Below the pieces are notes generated by a model. The model ran no database searches. It was not told where the DNA came from and saw nothing but the letters and a program-made list of their open reading frames with translations. The translations under genes were made by a program, and so were the position numbers. Positions 34,718 through 46,520 of a stretch of DNA of 64,000 bases are shown piece after piece (within the stretch, counting starts at the first letter, position 1; the number at the start of each line of letters is the position of its first letter). Origin of the DNA: Drosophila persimilis (lineage: Eukaryota > Arthropoda > Insecta > Diptera > Drosophilidae); NCBI RefSeq assembly GCF_003286085.1, contig NW_020825331.1, positions 806,001 to 870,000 of the forward strand, written 5' to 3'.

Positions 34718-37380
34718 AACAGAAAAAAAGCAAGACCAACGAATAGCTTGAGCCTTTGAGCATTTCCCTCTCAATCAACCGATTCATTCGACACATGCCA
34801 CGCCCCGCCTGCCCCACTCTGACCCTTTGTGCACCCCCTGGCCACCTTTGGCTGCCAATTTTCAACACCAGAGGTCGTCAAAGTGACGTGTCGTCTACCT
34901 ACCATCATTCACAGTCCGTTCCGTTCCGTTCCGTTCCGACCCTTACCGTCCCGTTCCCTTGTTAACCATTTTCCCCGCCCATTTTCCCCATTTCCATAAG
35001 TACCTTGACTTCCTTGCTTTACATTTCTCCAACTCTTCGAGGTCCCCCTCTTTTGACTTTATTTTTCATTTTTATTTTTTTGTTGTTGGTTGTGTGAAAC
35101 ATTTAAAAGTCACTTAAGTGGAAATTAAAAAGAAATTATTCACTTTGGCACATTTCACAACATTTACACACACACACACACAGAGAGAGAGAGACAGAGA
35201 GACAGAGCATTTTCCCAGCTTTTCCTCAATTGGTTTTTTATTTTTTCAGATTTGTTTGTTTGCTGTAATTGTTGTGGTTTGCCTCATTATTTGTGTCTGG
35301 GCCAGAGGAACCGTACCCAAACGTACCCATCTCCCTCCACATTCCCCATTTTAATTGTGGTTCATTTCGTGTCCTTCGAGTCCTTGGGTCCCTTTGCTTG
35401 TGGCACACTTTGCCCACATTTGACCACAATATTTTTGTGGAATTGCTCGCAAATTGTTTATTGCTGACCTCAAAGCTATTCGGATATTATGGCCAACAGG
35501 AGGGACTCTGCTCTTGCCCCTGGCCCTTCCCCTGGCCCTGCCCCTGCCCCTGCCCGTAGCCCAATTTTAATTGCAGGCTGCGATTGAATTGAAGCCCAGG
35601 GATTTCAAGTTTAATGTATGAATACCAGAGAGGGTCTTGAGCTAAGGAAACCCAAGATCTGTTATGCGATTTGTGGGCTCCAAGGTGGGTGGCTCTAACG
35701 AGCAAATTAAAGGCTAATTTCGTTGGCTCTGATGGGCCTAGACCGTACGGTTATCTACAAGTGGCAGTTGATTAGGTATCCCGATACTTTTGGGCCACCT
35801 CAGGCCTTAGAAGCGACTCTTTAAAGGCAGTAAATGCGATCTCCAAAAGGGTTCCCTTGAGATTTCGTTGGGCAAAAAGCCCTTTGACCGAATCGGGCAC
35901 AGTCGCAATATGTATCTGGGCCATGTTCAAAGAAACCAGATCATCATCGGCTTAATCATTGAAGGAGAAGGAATAGTTTTCCAAAGCGTATGCCCGTCTC
36001 ATCCGAAAATTGAAACACAAAAGACAAGAGAAAAGAGAAAAGAGCAAAAAACGGTGGAAAAAGGGAAAGTAAATACTATGAAAAGAGGGAAAATTCAGCT
36101 TCGTTGACGTCGACGACCCATTGACCAAGTTACAAAATCCGAACCAAGCATCTCCCCAGCCTCGTGGCACATATACGACTGCCACTAGGATGGATGGTGC
36201 GACCAGATGTAGTACATGCCCGCATATGAGTTATGCAAAATGTATCTGTATCTGTAGCTGTGCTCCGCTACCCACATCACATTTTGGCGTATCCTTTGGC
36301 TGCGGAGGCGAGCACTTCAAATGCGGTTTGGGGCCGCGGAATCAAGCGCCAAGAGACCTCATAAAAAACGACTAACGTGACTCCCACTTACAGATACACC
36401 CACACCCACACGCACACACACACACACACACATTCGTATTGGAATGCGGTTTGATGCCACCACAGATACACTCAGAGAAACAGCGAACACACAGGCATTT
36501 TTAAGATATGAAAATGAAGAAAAATCTACATAAATGCAAAAATATTTCAACTAAATATAAAATATATTTATGTCCAATATGGACTATGTTTAGATTTGTT
36601 GTTACAATTTCCACCCTTTTCTCTGGGTGTACGAAAAGGTTTCAAAGTTTGACAGAAGAAGAGAAACCAAAACAGAAATATTTCGCTCCATTTTTGTCTG
36701 TGATTTTTTGTTCGCCCTTTTTTGCCAGGAATTGCATAACCTTCGCCACGTCACAGTGCCCCACAGGGCCCCCCCATGTGCCCCCCCCATGGTCCCTTTC
36801 TGTTTATCGAAGTACAGCACGAGCCAGCAGCTTCATTTGGTTACCCATTCGGAGCGGGAGTGCTGCCAACTGGATGGATATTGCTCTGGCTGAAACAACT
36901 AAAATGGCAGGAAGAATTGTACTTAAAATGGAACTGAAACTACGGGAAATGTGCACCAGAAACGAACAGCAGCAGCTGCAATTCGGAGGGGCAGGGCGGA
37001 GGGCAGGGCGGAGGGCAGGGCGGAGGGCAGGGCAGGGTTAACAAACTGCACAAATCCTTAGCCAGTCCTGGCCATATGCTGCAACTGAAGCACGCTCTGT
37101 GCCACAGGGATTGTGCCACAGACGACAAGTGCAGTCAGGAGTGGGAATCAGTCCGGGCAAAAACTTCATTAATCTAGTTACAAGTTCGCGCCGACAGTTC
37201 GCAATAATCAATCAATAGACGCACGGTGCGGCCGGGGAACTGGGAAGGATATCGCTGGTGCCAGGACTCCTAAGCGGTCTCAGCCACGACTGAGTGCAGC
37301 ACGCTGGCCCGGGGAAAACATTACGGCATGGCATGGCCTTGAGGGGAGCACATGGAAGGGCGTTTGGGTTTAATTTTAAA
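34718..37380. other. Non-coding spacer
   Basis: No supported gene. CCGTT repeats (34917-34938), CA then GA (35166-35205), CCCTGG/CCCTGCC repeats (35518-35555), CA (36396-36431) and about four GGGCAGGGCGGA units (36990-37035). Frames here have no recognisable protein features. Confidence 0.75.
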
Positions 37381-37386
37381 TTTATT
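37381..37386 (-). terminator. Poly(A) signal AATAAA of the Inhibitor-3-like gene
   Basis: TTTATT on the plus strand gives AATAAA on the minus strand, 60 bases after the TAA stop of the PPP1R11-like gene. This is a plausible 3' UTR length for a compact fly gene. Confidence 0.55.
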
Positions 37387-37445
37387 TTTTTTCGATTGGA
37401 ACACAAGTCGAATTGGAAACGTTTTTTTTGGGGGGGTGGAGGAGA

Positions 37446-38144
37446 TTATAATAGGGTTTCCTCTCCGCTCTGATCATCATCGGTCTTCGGAGCAACGGAA
37501 TCTCCCGGCACAGCCTCCTGCTCTGGCGCCTCGGGGCGCTCCTCTGGGACGACAGCCGCCGGCGGAGAGTGTCCGCCACAACCACAGCCGCAACCACAGC
37601 CGGCCATCTTCTTCTTTTGACGATTCAGCGCCCGGACCTCGGGATGCCCGAAACAGTGCTCGCACTCGTCGTCCGTGTCGGAGGAGCTCTCGCCGAAGGG
37701 ATGCGGCTTGCGGTAGATGCAACAGCACTTGGACTTGCGACGATTCATTTTCTCGTTGTCGACCACACTCTCGTGGAAGCGGACATGTCGTGGCAAGGGG
37801 GAGCAGCCGGTGCCGGTGCTGGTGCTGGTGGTGGTGCTGATGGTGGGCGATGCCGGACGCCGCAAAACGAATCGCAACGTGGGCATCGGCATCGTCATCG
37901 TCATCGAGTGAATGCTCTGATTAATGGTCGACGAGATCGAAGAGCCACCACCGGCGATGCTGAATGGCCTTGTGCTCCCCTCCACCGGCGTCTGGATGGC
38001 TGCTGGATAGGTGCCGCTGCCGCTGCCGCTGCCGCCCGTGACGGCCACTTCCGGGCCACCATTCGCAGCCATCAGCTTCAGCTTCATCGAAGTCGGTTCG
38101 GGATCAGGACCAGGCTCCTTTTCGCTGTTCTCTTGCGGATTCAT
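37446..38144 (-). CDS. PPP1R11 / Inhibitor-3-type protein phosphatase 1 regulator
   Basis: A 232-residue single-exon frame. The start is the ATG at 38144 (MNPQENSEKE); the open frame reaches 9 bases further only through a TTG. Residues 119-167 carry the family hallmark: RHVRF (the RVxF PP1-docking motif), HESVVDNEKMN, KSKCCCIYRKPHPFGESSSD (with the CCC motif that contacts the PP1 active site), an acidic DTDDE run and a CEHCFGH Cys/His cluster. Vertebrate PPP1R11 (about 126 residues) has the same order. Here the core is preceded by about 118 extra residues rich in Ser, Thr and Gly, and followed by KKKM, a (GC)4 run and an acidic tail. Expected role: cytosolic/nuclear inhibitor of PP1; the vertebrate protein has also been described as a ubiquitin ligase. 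The intronless form and long extension suggest a derived, possibly retroposed and testis-biased paralogue, but this is inference. Same strand as the other gene, 10.4 kb upstream of it. Confidence 0.9.
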   Translation of the reverse strand: MNPQENSEKEPGPDPEPTSMKLKLMAANGGPEVAVTGGSGSGSGTYPAAIQTPVEGSTRPFSIAGGGSSISSTINQSIHSMTMTMPMPTLRFVLRRPASPTISTTTSTSTGTGCSPLPRHVRFHESVVDNEKMNRRKSKCCCIYRKPHPFGESSSDTDDECEHCFGHPEVRALNRQKKKMAGCGCGCGCGGHSPPAAVVPEERPEAPEQEAVPGDSVAPKTDDDQSGEETLL

Positions 38145-40070
38145 TCGTGTCAATTTTTGTGTGTATAATTATTCCGAAATGTTATTAGTTTCAGTTGGTT
38201 TTTAACTGGAAAGAAAGTCTAGCGCTTCGAAAATACGACCGCATGGATTGGACTGTATGATGCTTATGAAATATTTGACAAGATTTTCGAGACCTGCTGG
38301 GATTGAACTTAATTGTTTAAGCCCGACCAGAGGCGATGCAGCATCAAGTGGCCAGCAGAAGGCTGTTCCCGCGCGGATTCCAGGCAAAACGCAGCCCTGT
38401 GCCCGCCCAACCGACCGAGGGGCACTGCCGCATGACGGGCGGCGCATAAAATCGATTTGTTATCCGTTTCTATCGATCCTGCCATCTTTTGAGATCACTT
38501 TCCCGTGATCGATCCCTGAAATGCTGTAAGTTTGCTGACCTTTCCCTCTCCCCACTCCCCACTCCCACCCCGCCCTCTTTCTCCTTTTCTCTGTCGCGTC
38601 TGCAGGCCCTCTGCAGCCGCAGTCATTTTGGCTGCCAAAACTTGCGCACGATTTACGTCAATTGGACAAGCGCCAGGACACGCCTTAGCCCCGCAGTGCC
38701 CACGCCCCAGCCGGCACCCGGCACACCCATTTAACCCCCAGCCTCCCTCCCACTGTGGGTAGGGAGGGGGGAGGGCCTTCTCTATGTTTACCTAAAATGC
38801 AATTCTCCTTTGCGCGGTGCAGTTTTGCATTTATTATTGAGAGAGACTGTCGGGGGGGTGTGTGTGTGTGTGTGTGTGTGTGGGAAAAGCCATTTTCCAT
38901 TTTACTTTACCACTTTTGCCTTTGAAAATCGCACGAAAAAGAATTCTCCCTCTATATATATATATATATATTTGTACATGTATATGCTATATTTTTTTTT
39001 ATTTTTATTTACGCATGGCAAATAAATGTTGAAAATAATATGATGGTTGGGACTTGGGGGCTGGGTGCCACATGGGGTTAAGGAACTTTTTGCCCGTTTC
39101 GGTTTCGTCTTCGTGCTCCTCCTTTTTTGGCTGTCGCTCTGGCCGCCATGTCTGCGTTTATCTGGCATTAGAAGCAGGAAAAATTATGTTTGCAGTTTGG
39201 ACCACAGGCGGTCGGAATGGATGGGTGGTGGATGGTCTGTCTGCTCTGCTCTGCTCTGCTCTGCACAAGATAATAAAAAAGAGAAGCCGCAGCGTCGCAC
39301 CAGGCCCAGGGCCCAAGCCAACGACCCTGAATGAAAAATTATGCTCAATGCTGTTTGAATAGTTCAGAGAGAGAGAGAGAGAGGGGGGGGGCCTCCCCTC
39401 TGGCTGGTCGTTCGGTTCAAGAGCAAAGCTCAGATAGCCCTGGCCCTGGCCCTGCCTCCTTTCGGTGACAAATGTGTCGCCGGGCAGGCAAATGTAACTT
39501 TAATTGATCGATAACTTTCGACCAACGGGCGATAAATAAGCCAAGCCAAGGCTGCGCTGCCCCGAGTTATCGATGACGGGGGTATTCCCCACCATTATGC
39601 ACCGTTTAGGGCCCGCCCGGTCCGTTCCATTTGTTTCCATCTTGATGTGAGTGAAGCCCATCGAAGCCCCTACCCTTCCATGGTAGTCTCTCAACTATTC
39701 TCCGGTATTCCATTCACAGAACACTGAACTTCAATTGAAGATGAGTTATGGGCGGACATTGTTATTATTTCAATCCATTTTGTCATCTCTTACATTGCCA
39801 TTCACCTGCCATTCATTTTCATTCGTTTCTGGATGAATTTACATTCGGATCTTCGAAAATTAACAAGTTTTGGTATATTTTAATCTTTAATGCCAGCTCT
39901 ATTTTAGGGAGACTTTTGACCTTTTTCATAGAGAAATACACACCAATTTTTGAATTGAGTATTCGGTACAAAACACCATAAACATAATTGTGATAAGAAA
40001 GAAAAGAATTTTAAATAAATATAAAATATAATTCATATATTTCTCTGAGAGCAAAATGTGTCTGAGGGTC
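38145..40070. other. 5' flank of the Inhibitor-3-like gene and non-coding spacer
   Basis: About 320 bases upstream of the ATG is a pair of TATCGAT/ATCGATT motifs (38451-38478), DRE-like, which might mark the promoter. Beyond are GT (38860-38881), TA (38955-38971), CTCTG (39239-39262) and GA (39366-39382) tracts. No further gene is supported. Confidence 0.55.
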
Positions 40071-40360
40071 GAGGAACGTGCGCTTCTGTTACTCTTCTCC
40101 CACGCTGTTCCATTCCATTGCGTTCCGTTTCACTAGTTATTACCAAGGAGGAACGTGCACTATTGGTTCTCTGATCGCACGCTGTTCCATTCCATTGCGT
40201 TCCGTTCCACTAGTTATTACCGAATAGATCAGGGATTGTCTATGAGACAGACACGCCTCCTATAAGTTTTCCTCCTATAAGTTTTCTCAGTGTCAAGGCA
40301 CGTGCTTTTCTGCCTGTCTGTTCCATTCCACTGCGTTCCGCTCCACTAGTTCGGATCAAT
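40071..40360. repeat. 77-bp imperfect tandem repeat with TTCCATTCCATTGCGTTCCG
   Basis: The block GAGGAACGTGC ... TTCCATTCCATTGCGTTCCG ... CACTAGTTATTACC starts at 40071 and 40148 (77 bp apart). A third, more diverged copy (about 40297-40356) follows after an insertion containing a duplicated CTCCTATAAGTTTTC. Pentameric TTCCA/TTCCG composition lies within each unit. No coding potential. Confidence 0.8.
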
Positions 40361-43300
40361 CCAACGGTGGCAGGGATAGACACCCCGTTTAGGATCACCT
40401 AAGACTATTTGCAGGCCATTGGACTAAACGCTTTGCGGTTGCTCTTCGCGCACTTAACGGGCAAATAAAAGTGTACGTTTAGGGGTAGGAGAAAGGGGCT
40501 GTGGATGGGGATGGGGATGGGGATGGGAATGGGGGGATGGGGATGACAAGACATGTCCAAAGCAAATCCGAAAACCCCCTGATGAGCCTGTGGCCATAAC
40601 TTTCTTTCGGTGCCATTGAAATGAAATCTAAAATTCATTACGCATTTTATGCGTCAAAAGGAGATTGGGAGATGGGCACAGAACTCGACACGTAATGAGG
40701 CGCGTGCCCCATGCCCAGGAGTGGGGTTTTTGGGCGGTGGGCTGGGCGCGGACGGGCCAAATGGCATTTATGTCCCAATGGAGACACGCACAACGCGACG
40801 ACAGCAACGCCTTTGACTGCCTCCGCCTCCGCCTTCGCTTTCGCCGCCGCCTTCGCCGCCGCCTACGCCTTCGCTTCCGGGTTCTGTTCTGTTCTGTTCA
40901 CCGGATTCAGCCCTGCCACGTCGGGTGGCATCTGCGCGAGCAATTTACCCGCCGGAATTGTAAGCTCAAGCGTCCGTGTCTCCTTTGTCGCTGGTTGTCT
41001 TTGGGGAATAAGATGAATTACATGCTACTTGGGGGCAGCTTCTGGCAGCAGCTTAGACAACGACAGTGATACTGCGATACTGCCGTATACGAATGGAGGA
41101 ATGGAGGAATGGAGGCAAGGAATGAGTCCTAAGTCGGTGTCAGAGTGGCCTCAGCTCTGCTCTGCTCTGCTCTCCGCCTGGCTCTCTATTCCTCATCCTG
41201 ATTGAGAGTCCTGCGCATGCAAAATCATGTAGATAACACTCTACTCTGTACGCACAAAAGGTACCAGAAACTAAATCCCCCAAGCAAATAGTTTCCCTGC
41301 CGGCACTTTACTTCCTCTCCCTCTCTCCCCCCCCCCCCCCTCTCTGGTGGCATAAAAAACCCAGGAAAAAGCAGAGCAGAGCACCGAACGGATGGTCGAA
41401 ATGGCAACAATACGAGTAGTGGAAAAACAGAGAAGCACAGAGCAGAGAGAAAGAACTAATGGAGGGAAAACCATTAGAGAAAGGAATTTTAAACGGCAAA
41501 ACGACCGAGCCAACGTTCAGGGGAAATAGCTTTAGGGGCGGCTTCTTTAAGGGAATGAATTTGAAAGAAAACCGTGCACAGAATTCCAGGAAAAAGAACC
41601 GCCAAGGGGGATCAGGGAGGCGATGATCTTGGCCAATAAATACATATCCCACAGTCCCACAGCCGTTCAAGATTTATGGAAATTTTCCGCCGTGGCCGAA
41701 GCAGTGTTCCAAGAGAGAGAGAGGGAGGGAGGGAGGGAGGGAGGGGGGTGGCGAAATCAACCGCACGGAAATCATGTCTACGCATCATTCTTTGTACGCT
41801 CTGGCTATTACTGTACTAGTACCCCCCACACCACCCCCACACCACCCCCACACCACCCCCACACCACCCCCACACCCCCCAGTGGCACTCCACTCTGTGG
41901 TGTATCCTTTTTTTTTTTTTTTTTTCCTGTGGGGCATTCCTGTATTGCTCTGTGTGTGTGTGTGTGGGAAATGTGTGATAAGCAGTTTCCGCCTGGGAAT
42001 AGACCAAAGCCGAGAGGGACGTGTACGTGTAGCTCTTTGAATGCCTAGTCCTCGGCACTCGCTCCACTCCCCTTTCATTGGGCTTCGAACTGGCGTGTCG
42101 TGTGTCCAATCCGAAAACAAATTCCTGGCATGCCGGACCCGGTCCGGATGCTGTGGCCACTAATGCAAATATAATGGCAAATGTTTCGGAAATATATTTC
42201 ACAGATAAAATTGATAAAGAATGCCCCAAAATCCATTCTATTGTATTGTACTATGCGGCGGCAAGCGGAAAACTATTTGCTCACAAAGAACAAAAAAAAC
42301 GAGACAAAGGAAAAGAAAACGAAAACATCTTAAGCAGGACGAGAGAGACTCCACTCCGTTCTCCACTCCTCTCTATCTACTCATGGGCTGTGGATACTCG
42401 TATCCGTGCCCCCCTTGGGGAAGGGGGGGGGAGGATATTTCATCAGATATCCACCGGGGCTGTTGGGTTTTTATGCATTGAAGAATTCCCCTGGGATTGT
42501 GGGATCCCGAATCTGTTGTCTCCCTAAATAAAGAGGCGGGAGCCTTTCTCTAAAATTTTTCCCAGCCAATTATTGAAATATTTTTTGTGGCAAAATACCT
42601 TTAAAGCTGCTGGAAACTCTTTCTTCAACTTTCGCCGTCAGAGCTCCCTTTCCACACTGTCTAGCCTTCCTTCCTGTCCGCCCTGTCCTGCCTGTCCTGC
42701 CTGTCCTTCCCGTCTCTGTTTCCTTCAACTATTTGTATGATTCTTGAGCTTAAGTAATCGAAATAAATAAAACGAAATCTGTGTCACAGCAACAAAATAA
42801 AAAAAAAAAAGGGAAACGAGACCAAGACCAACGAGACGTTGACAATCACAATCCTCCTCCCAGGAGAAGGGTGGAACCATTTGTCAGTTTGCAGCGGACA
42901 AAATCTAATATAAATTCCATTACAATTATATAAATTTCACTTAAGTTTTGCAATAATTTGAAAGCACGGCCAAGACGACTTAAGCGAGGGAGTACTGTAC
43001 TGCAGCAAAAGAAATGCATCATAAATTTTCATGTTGCTCTCACGATTTTCTATTGTGTTCCACTGGAGAGTGGAGCCGGGAAATGGACATAAAAACGGCA
43101 AGCCAGAATACCCTTTCGATTATATGGAATCCTCCACAGATCTATGCGGAATGATGCGATGGTTGCCTGGCAACAAGGTGGATATATTGCTGGCATCAGG
43201 CGCTTTTTTTGGGTCCTGCCAACAGCTGTTCAAACAAATCGTGATACTCTCGCGCGTGAGAGTAACGGACACCGAATGGCGGACGCAGCTTCCAAGTGGA

Positions 43301-43939
43301 GTAGCAGTAACTCTACTGCGGCTCCTCCCTGCTCCTCCCTGCTCCTTGTGCTGCTGCTGAGGCAGCCATTCTGTGTCCAGCCATAAAGCAGCAACAACAG
43401 CAAAAACAAGGCAAAAAGAGGGAGAATGAAAAAAGGAAAATGCAATACAATTTCATTTTATGCAAGAAACAACGCGGCAAAAGAAGAGCGACATGGATGG
43501 GGCTTGGAGCGGGGCATGTCGGACGCAAGGCGCAGCTTTTTGCTTTTTGGTGAAAAATTGTAAATTCCCATTAGAACAGTGCCCGAGACGGGGGGCAGGG
43601 CAGAGAGAAAGTAAGCCGAGGAAATGAAATGAAACCAAAAATGAAACGAAAAGCATGGACTCCGCTGAGACTCCGGTGCAGATGGGGGCGTTCCCGTAAG
43701 TAGGTAAGCGTATATGTACAACCAAAGTCGGAGACCGAGGGAAACTGAGACGACGACTACCCCATGGAGAAGGCGATGGCCAGAAGCCGGCGAAACACGA
43801 AACCAGCCAACAATTTGAAAGCCATAAAATGATGAAGTAGTTCGAACAGGAAGTGAGGATTCAGTGCTGGAAACTCAATCGTGCCTTAAATGGAATAAAC
43901 CATAAAAAACTACAGATTGTTGGGGGGGGGGGGTTTTTT
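40361..43939. other. Non-coding spacer
   Basis: No supported gene. GGGGAT hexamers (40503-40535), CGCC-rich trinucleotides (40823-40875), CTCTG (41155-41175), GGGA (41714-41745), ACCCCCACACC units (41826-41880), a T-run (41908-41925), CTGTCCTGC repeats (42683-42706) and a G-run (43921-43933). Confidence 0.75.
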
Positions 43940-44776
43940 TTAAAGATTTTTAAAGCAAGAAAAATAATAAAAAATTGTAAATGTATAAAAAATAAATAAA
44001 TACATATAAATAAATAAATACAATCCTAATTACAATAAAAAAAAATTAAATTAAAAAAACAATACACATTAAATATTAAAAATATATATTAAACAAAATG
44101 CATATAAAAACATATTATTAAATAAATACAATCCTAATTACAATAAAAAAAAAATTAAAGAAAAATAATATATATTAAATATTACTAAATATATATTAAA
44201 CAAAATGCATATAAAAACATATTAATAAATAAATACAATCCTAATTACAATACAAAAATAACAAAAAAATTAAAGAAAAATAATATATATTAAATATTAA
44301 TAAATATATATTAAACAAAATGCATATAAAAACATATTAATAAATAAATACAATCCTAATTACAATACAAAAATAAAATACAAAATTAAAAAAATAATAT
44401 ATGTATATTAAATATTAAAAATATATATATATTTAAAAAAATGCATATAAAAACATATTAATAAATAAATGCAATCCTAATTACAATAAAAAAAAATACA
44501 AAATTAAAAAAAAAATAATATATATTAAATATTAAAAATATGTATATATTTAAAAAAATGCATATAAAAACATATTAATAAATAAATACAATACTAATTA
44601 CAATAAAAAAAATTGAAAAAAATAATGTATATTAAATATTAAAAATATGTATATATTTAAAAAATTGCATATAAAAACATATTAATAAATAAATACAATA
44701 CTAATTACAATTATAAAAATTGAAAAAAATAATATATATTAAATATTAAATTAAATTAAATTAAATTAAATTAAAT
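43940..44776. repeat. AT-rich tandem array, seven units of 107-121 bp
   Basis: The segment CCTAATTACAAT (or ACTAATTACAAT) recurs at 44025, 44133, 44240, 44355, 44476, 44593 and 44700. Between these are A-runs, ATATATATTAAATATTAA and TGCATATAAAAACATATTAA. The array ends in about six ATTAA pentamers (44745-44775). No coding potential. It is strongly A-rich on the plus strand, the opposite of the 16-kb array. Confidence 0.9.
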
Positions 44777-46200
44777 ATAACTCTGAAGGGAGATTCGACG
44801 ATCGACAAGAAGAAAGAACAGACGTGAAATAAAGAAATTAATTAAACTAGAACCAAGAACCAAGAACTGCCCCACAAATTATGCAGAGAATACTCTTATA
44901 CGGCTTCAATGGCAGATATCCCGAATGATCTGTAGAATTCTGCCCCGAAGTTCGCCCCACTGTGCCAGCAGTGGGCTCCAACTGTTAAAATGTGGCAGAG
45001 GGGGAGGGTGAAGGTGACAGGGGGGGGTGGCGTCACGGCAAAGTACCTCCGCATGAGCTTAAAAGAAATGACTTCTTGTTCCGCTGAATGATGCAAGCAG
45101 TTACCTCTTTTTTGCAACACCCTCCCGGGCAGAAACACCCCCCCGCCCAGCCCCCCACTTCCCCGCAACGTTTCATCTTTGGTTTCGTTTTTGTCTGCCT
45201 TCTTTTTTTTTTTTTCGTTTTTGGTGCAAACGAAGTTTACGCGTGCTGATGCAGATAATGGCAGTCAGTCGTCAGACAGAGAGATGGTCGGACGTTGTCT
45301 GCCTTTTTGCAACTTGTTACCTATTAAGAGCACACACACACAGACACACACACACACAGACACACACACACAGACACACACCCATGTCTGATGTGTAAGA
45401 TGACTTCCGGCTCCTGTCCCCTGGCCACCCCATTGCCGTGCAAGAGAGGCCCGCCCAGAGCTCTGAGCAATTACAGAGAAAGCATCGAAATATACTCGTA
45501 CTCGTGGCACTTTGGCGGCGACGGCAGACCCGGACGGGGGCATCTAAGCAGGATAAGGAGAAGGATAAGGATAGGCGAAACCAGGCTAAAGGAAAGGAAA
45601 TATCCCACTCACAGAGCAGCCCCACCTGAACTACGGGCCATCTACTAAAAATAGAGTAAAAACGAAGAAAAAGGAATCTTTTCTCAGCTTTCTTTCCGCT
45701 CTCGGGGCTCCATCTTCAGGCCATAATTGCTTGGCAAGTTAATAAGTGGCAAGTCAAAAAGCTTATCCCTTGGCAACCCATAACCCCTGACCCCATAAAG
45801 ACCCCACACACACACACACACACACCCATCCACACTTGAGAGCTGCAGAGCTGGAGAGCTGGAGAGAGGCCTGCTGCACCTTGCATTCCCATTCGAACGG
45901 CAGAAGCCGGAGAAAATGCTTCACTCCTCTCCTTTTCCTCCTTCATTCTTCTCAGGCATTTTAATTAGCGCATTACCAGCCAGAAGGTGGGCGAGCAAGT
46001 GAGGCATGGCGGGGGGAGCCACTCAACAATCGACAAACCCGACACTCGACACCAATTTTTTTTATGGATATGCCATATAGAAACATTCTCACTCTCTGCT
46101 GAACACGTAGCTGCAAGTTTTGCATAAACTTTAATCAGTTATCGGAAATGCAGTCGATTTAGTGCAGATTTATCGATAGATATATCGCCTCAACCTAGTG
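44777..46200. other. Non-coding spacer
   Basis: No supported gene. Compound CA/CAGA tract (45330-45382), T-run (45203-45214), CA (45806-45826). Remaining sequence is mixed and unremarkable. Confidence 0.75.
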
Positions 46201-46520
46201 TCGAAGGAGATTTCCGGAAGGCTCATGGATAGAGTTGTAGACTGTCGATAATTTCGAGTTTTTATCACTTTTCTTCAGCCTTTTCCAGTGTGGCTTAGCA
46301 CTATACAAAACCTGGCAACGACTATGCCAAAAGCTTAAGAATACTAGTATGTTTCTCTAATTTTCTCTTCCTTCTCTCTTCACCAGCGTGGCTTAGCACT
46401 TGCCTTAAGATCTTGTAAGCTTTAAATGTCTATTTGATGTTTTTTCTTTCTCTATCTGTGTCGTATATTCCCTTCTCTCTCTACCAGTGTTGCTTATCTG
46501 CCTCGAAAATATGATTTCCT
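46201..46520. repeat. Three diverged copies of a pyrimidine-CCAGTGTGGCTTAGCACT unit
   Basis: TTTTCCAGTGTGGCTTAGCA (about 46280), CACCAGCGTGGCTTAGCACT (about 46381) and TACCAGTGTTGCTTATCTGC (about 46482) are about 100 bp apart, each preceded by a CT-rich tract. The unit is degenerate. Related CCAGTGTTG strings occur near 61244 and 61370. Confidence 0.55.

Noticed and set aside
34453..34774. Periodic peptides (11-residue repeats) in the 33.9-34.7 kb array
   Set aside because: An 11-bp repeat automatically gives an 11-residue periodic peptide in any open frame; no start context or flanking coding sequence.
38290..38330. B-box-like GTTCAATCC on the minus strand upstream of the Inhibitor-3-like gene
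   Set aside because: No A box at the expected distance and no shared leader; an isolated 9-base match is not enough.
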